DNA of 6,967 nt, from positions 1-6,967 of the forward strand of contig CAMHPW010000053.1 in assembly GCA_946187095.1 (NCBI GenBank). The letters are read 5' to 3'. Origin of the DNA: an uncultured Clostridia bacterium (lineage in GTDB: Bacteria; Bacillota; Clostridia; Oscillospirales; Acutalibacteraceae). The notes beneath the pieces were generated by a model, which searched no databases, was not told where the DNA came from, and saw only the letters and a list, made by a program, of their open reading frames with translations. The translations under genes and the position numbers were made by a program. Positions 5,606 through 6,967 of this stretch are shown here, in pieces (position 1 is the stretch's first letter; each line of letters begins with the position of its first letter).

Positions 5606-5941
5606 TTATTCTTTCTCTTTCAGAACAAGAGTTACATGAGATGTTTTCTTGTCGATTCTGTAGGCACGTCCCTGAGCTCTCGGTCTGATCCTCTTGAGGA
5701 TCGGTCCCTGACCTACATAGCATTCTGCCACATAGAGCTTGTTAACGTCCATATTATGATTGTTCTCTGCATTAGCCATAGCTGACTTGAGGAGTTTTTC
5801 CAAATCCTCACAAGCAGCCTTCGGGGTGTGCTTGAGAACTGCCATTGCATAATCACAAGGCTTGTTTCTGATAAGGTCAAGAACGATCTTTACCTTACGG
5901 GGAGAAATGCGGGCGTATTTGAGTTCTGCCCTTGCTTCCAT
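5606..5941 (-). CDS. rplV: 50S ribosomal protein L22
   Basis: L22 contacts all domains of 23S rRNA, and its long beta-hairpin lines the peptide exit tunnel, where it influences macrolide binding and nascent-chain sensing. From the ATG at 5941 the product is 111 residues, starting [25 protein letters not shown]. The hairpin is [28 protein letters not shown] (about 75-102). Residues 82-84 are LKR, aligned with the Met-Lys-Arg whose deletion gives erythromycin resistance in E. coli, so the tunnel tip looks intact. An ATG two codons earlier (5947) would give 113 residues, but it is only three bases from the binding site. The shorter start also keeps residue numbers in register with E. coli L22. 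It lies 21 bases after rpsS and 17 before rpsC. Confidence 0.97.
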   Translation of the reverse strand: MEARAELKYARISPRKVKIVLDLIRNKPCDYAMAVLKHTPKAACEDLEKLLKSAMANAENNHNMDVNKLYVAECYVGQGPILKRIRPRAQGRAYRIDKKTSHVTLVLKEKE

Positions 5942-5950
5942 GTTCATACA

Positions 5951-5957
5951 CTCCTTT
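5951..5957 (-). promoter_or_regulatory. Ribosome binding site that decides the rplV start
   Basis: AAAGGAG on the minus strand is three bases from the ATG at 5947 and nine bases from the in-frame ATG at 5941. Normal spacing favours 5941. Confidence 0.7.
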
Positions 5958-5962
5958 CAGGC

Positions 5963-6235
5963 TTATTTCGATGTCTTTGAACCGGCATGGCCTTTGAAAG
6001 TTCTGGTGGGGGCAAACTCGCCGAGCTTATGACCTACCATATCTTCCGTTACATATACCGGAACGTGCTTGCGTCCGTCATGGACGGCAAATGTATGTCC
6101 TACGAATTCAGGGAAAATCGTGGAAGATCTGCTCCAGGTCTTGAGAATCTTCTTTTCGCCTGTTTCGTTCATCTGCTGAACCCTTTTAAGCAGTACAGGC
6201 TGCACATAAGGGCCTTTTTTTATGCTTCTGCTCAT
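5963..6235 (-). CDS. rpsS: 30S ribosomal protein S19
   Basis: S19 lies in the 30S head, forms a complex with S13 and contacts tRNA near the A site and the 50S bridge. The 90-residue product is close to the usual 91-93. It starts [19 protein letters not shown], then shows [57 protein letters not shown], which includes the S19 signature around residues 52-76 ([20 protein letters not shown]). The ATG at 6235 lies eight bases after AAAGGAG. The gap from rplB is 24 bases, the largest in the window. A run of seven A's encodes Ile-Lys-Lys near the N-terminus; it is a consequence of the conserved KKGPY motif and I see no disruption. Confidence 0.98.
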   Translation of the reverse strand: MSRSIKKGPYVQPVLLKRVQQMNETGEKKILKTWSRSSTIFPEFVGHTFAVHDGRKHVPVYVTEDMVGHKLGEFAPTRTFKGHAGSKTSK

Positions 6236-6259
6236 TGTATAAGCTCCTTTCTGTACGCC

Positions 6260-6967
6260 TTACTTACCGTTTCTTCTTCTTACGATAAGCTTATCGGAAC
6301 GGGTATTCTTTCTTGTCTTGTAACCGAGAGCAGGCTTGCCCCAAGGTGTAACAGGTCCGGGACGTCCGACAGGGGATTTGCCTTCACCACCGCCGTGAGG
6401 ATGGTCATTCGGGTTCATGACGGAACCTCTTACGGTAGGTCTCCAGCCCATGTTTCTCTTACGTCCTGCTTTACCTATTTTAACATTTTCATGGTCGATA
6501 TTACCGACCTGACCGATGGTAGCCATGCAGTTTTCGGGAACATTCCTGAGTTCGCCTGAGGGAAGTCTGAGCAGTGCAAGACCGTTTTCCTTTGCCATGA
6601 GCTGAGCCATGTTGCCGGCACTTCTTGCAAGCTGTGCACCCTTTCCGGGATACAGTTCTACGTTGTGTACGAAAGTACCTACAGGGATATTGGCAAGCGG
6701 CAGTGCATTGCCGGGCTTGATATCTGCTGAAGGACCCGATACGACTTTATCTCCCACTTTCAGACCGACAGGAGCAATGATATAGCTCTTGACACCGTCT
6801 GCATATTCGATCAAAGCGATATGTGCGGAACGGTTCGGATCGTATTCGAGAGTTTTTACAGTTGCCTCTACGTCGAACTTGCGACGCTTGAAGTCGATGA
6901 TTCTGTACTTGTTTCTGTTGCCGCCGCCTCTGTGACGAACGGTGATTCTGCCGTAGCTGTTACGGCC
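6260..6967 (-). CDS. rplB: 50S ribosomal protein L2, missing its N-terminus at the window edge
   Basis: L2 is one of the most conserved 50S proteins; it is needed for subunit joining and supports peptidyl transferase activity. The frame is open to the right edge, giving 235 residues from [16 protein letters not shown] to IVRRRNGK*. Alignment from memory with E. coli L2 places the first visible residue near position 42, so roughly 41 residues lie outside. Visible motifs are [55 protein letters not shown] and the functionally critical [15 protein letters not shown] loop, with the essential histidine (E. coli His229) kept. A TTG at 6814 is only an internal Leu codon and not a start, because the L2 homology continues upstream without a break. 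The stop is TAA and rpsS follows after 24 bases. Confidence 0.98.
   Translation of the reverse strand, partial: GRNSYGRITVRHRGGGNRNKYRIIDFKRRKFDVEATVKTLEYDPNRSAHIALIEYADGVKSYIIAPVGLKVGDKVVSGPSADIKPGNALPLANIPVGTFVHNVELYPGKGAQLARSAGNMAQLMAKENGLALLRLPSGELRNVPENCMATIGQVGNIDHENVKIGKAGRKRNMGWRPTVRGSVMNPNDHPHGGGEGKSPVGRPGPVTPWGKPALGYKTRKNTRSDKLIVRRRNGK

Noticed and set aside
6236..6259. The largest gap (24 bases, rplB to rpsS) as a candidate promoter or terminator
   Set aside because: It is too short for a promoter, contains the rpsS binding site, and shows no GC-rich hairpin followed by a T run on the coding strand.
5987..6559. A 190-codon plus-strand frame opposite rpsS and rplB
   Set aside because: Antisense shadow of two certain genes; no ribosome binding site logic and no recognisable protein.
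1..6967. A hidden novel system, inserted element, CRISPR array, repeat family or transferred segment
   Set aside because: Every base is accounted for by the conserved rplB-to-secY order or by short leaders. Composition and codon style look even along the window, and I found no repeats beyond the Shine-Dalgarno sequences.

Overview
The whole window is one strand of bacterial ribosomal-protein operon, read on the minus strand (right to left). It runs from the middle of rplB through rpsS, rplV, rpsC, rplP, rpmC, rpsQ (the distal half of the S10 operon), then straight into rplN, rplX, rplE, rpsN, rpsH, rplF, rplR, rpsE, rpmD, rplO (the spc operon). It ends in the first nine codons of secY. That gives 15 complete ribosomal-protein genes and rpsS, so 16 complete genes, plus two partial ones: rplB, missing its 5' end, and secY, of which only the 5' end is present.

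The host looks like a Bacillota member, most likely a Clostridia / Ruminococcus-like anaerobe. The reasons are the S10 and spc operons joined with no promoter gap, the zinc-binding 61-residue form of S14 between rplE and rpsH, a cysteine-bearing L24, near-perfect GGAGG ribosome binding sites before almost every gene, frequent GTG/TTG starts, and a SecY N-terminus beginning MFKTIANAW. Base composition is moderate, near half G+C. The family-level placement is inference from protein resemblance, not a search result.

Layout (right to left): 6967-6260 L2; 6235-5963 S19; 5941-5606 L22; 5588-4923 S3; 4923-4498 L16; 4498-4298 L29; 4279-4022 S17; 4004-3636 L14; 3620-3303 L24; 3288-2746 L5; 2733-2548 S14; 2532-2134 S8; 2116-1571 L6; 1552-1196 L18; 1180-683 S5; 665-486 L30; 471-31 L15; 29-1 SecY start. 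Gaps between genes are 1 to 24 bases and hold little beyond a Shine-Dalgarno sequence. Two junctions (rpsC/rplP and rplP/rpmC) overlap by one base. No stretch of 300 bases lacks a gene, and I see no promoter, terminator, RNA gene, mobile element, repeat or CRISPR array.

The products build both ribosomal subunits: S3, S5, S8, S14, S17 and S19 for 30S, and L2, L5, L6, L14, L15, L16, L18, L22, L24, L29 and L30 for 50S. SecY is the membrane channel that receives nascent secreted proteins at the tunnel exit. This is a conserved housekeeping region and I found no undescribed system in it. The points worth noting concern start-codon choice, translational coupling, the S10-spc fusion and two zinc-ribbon proteins.
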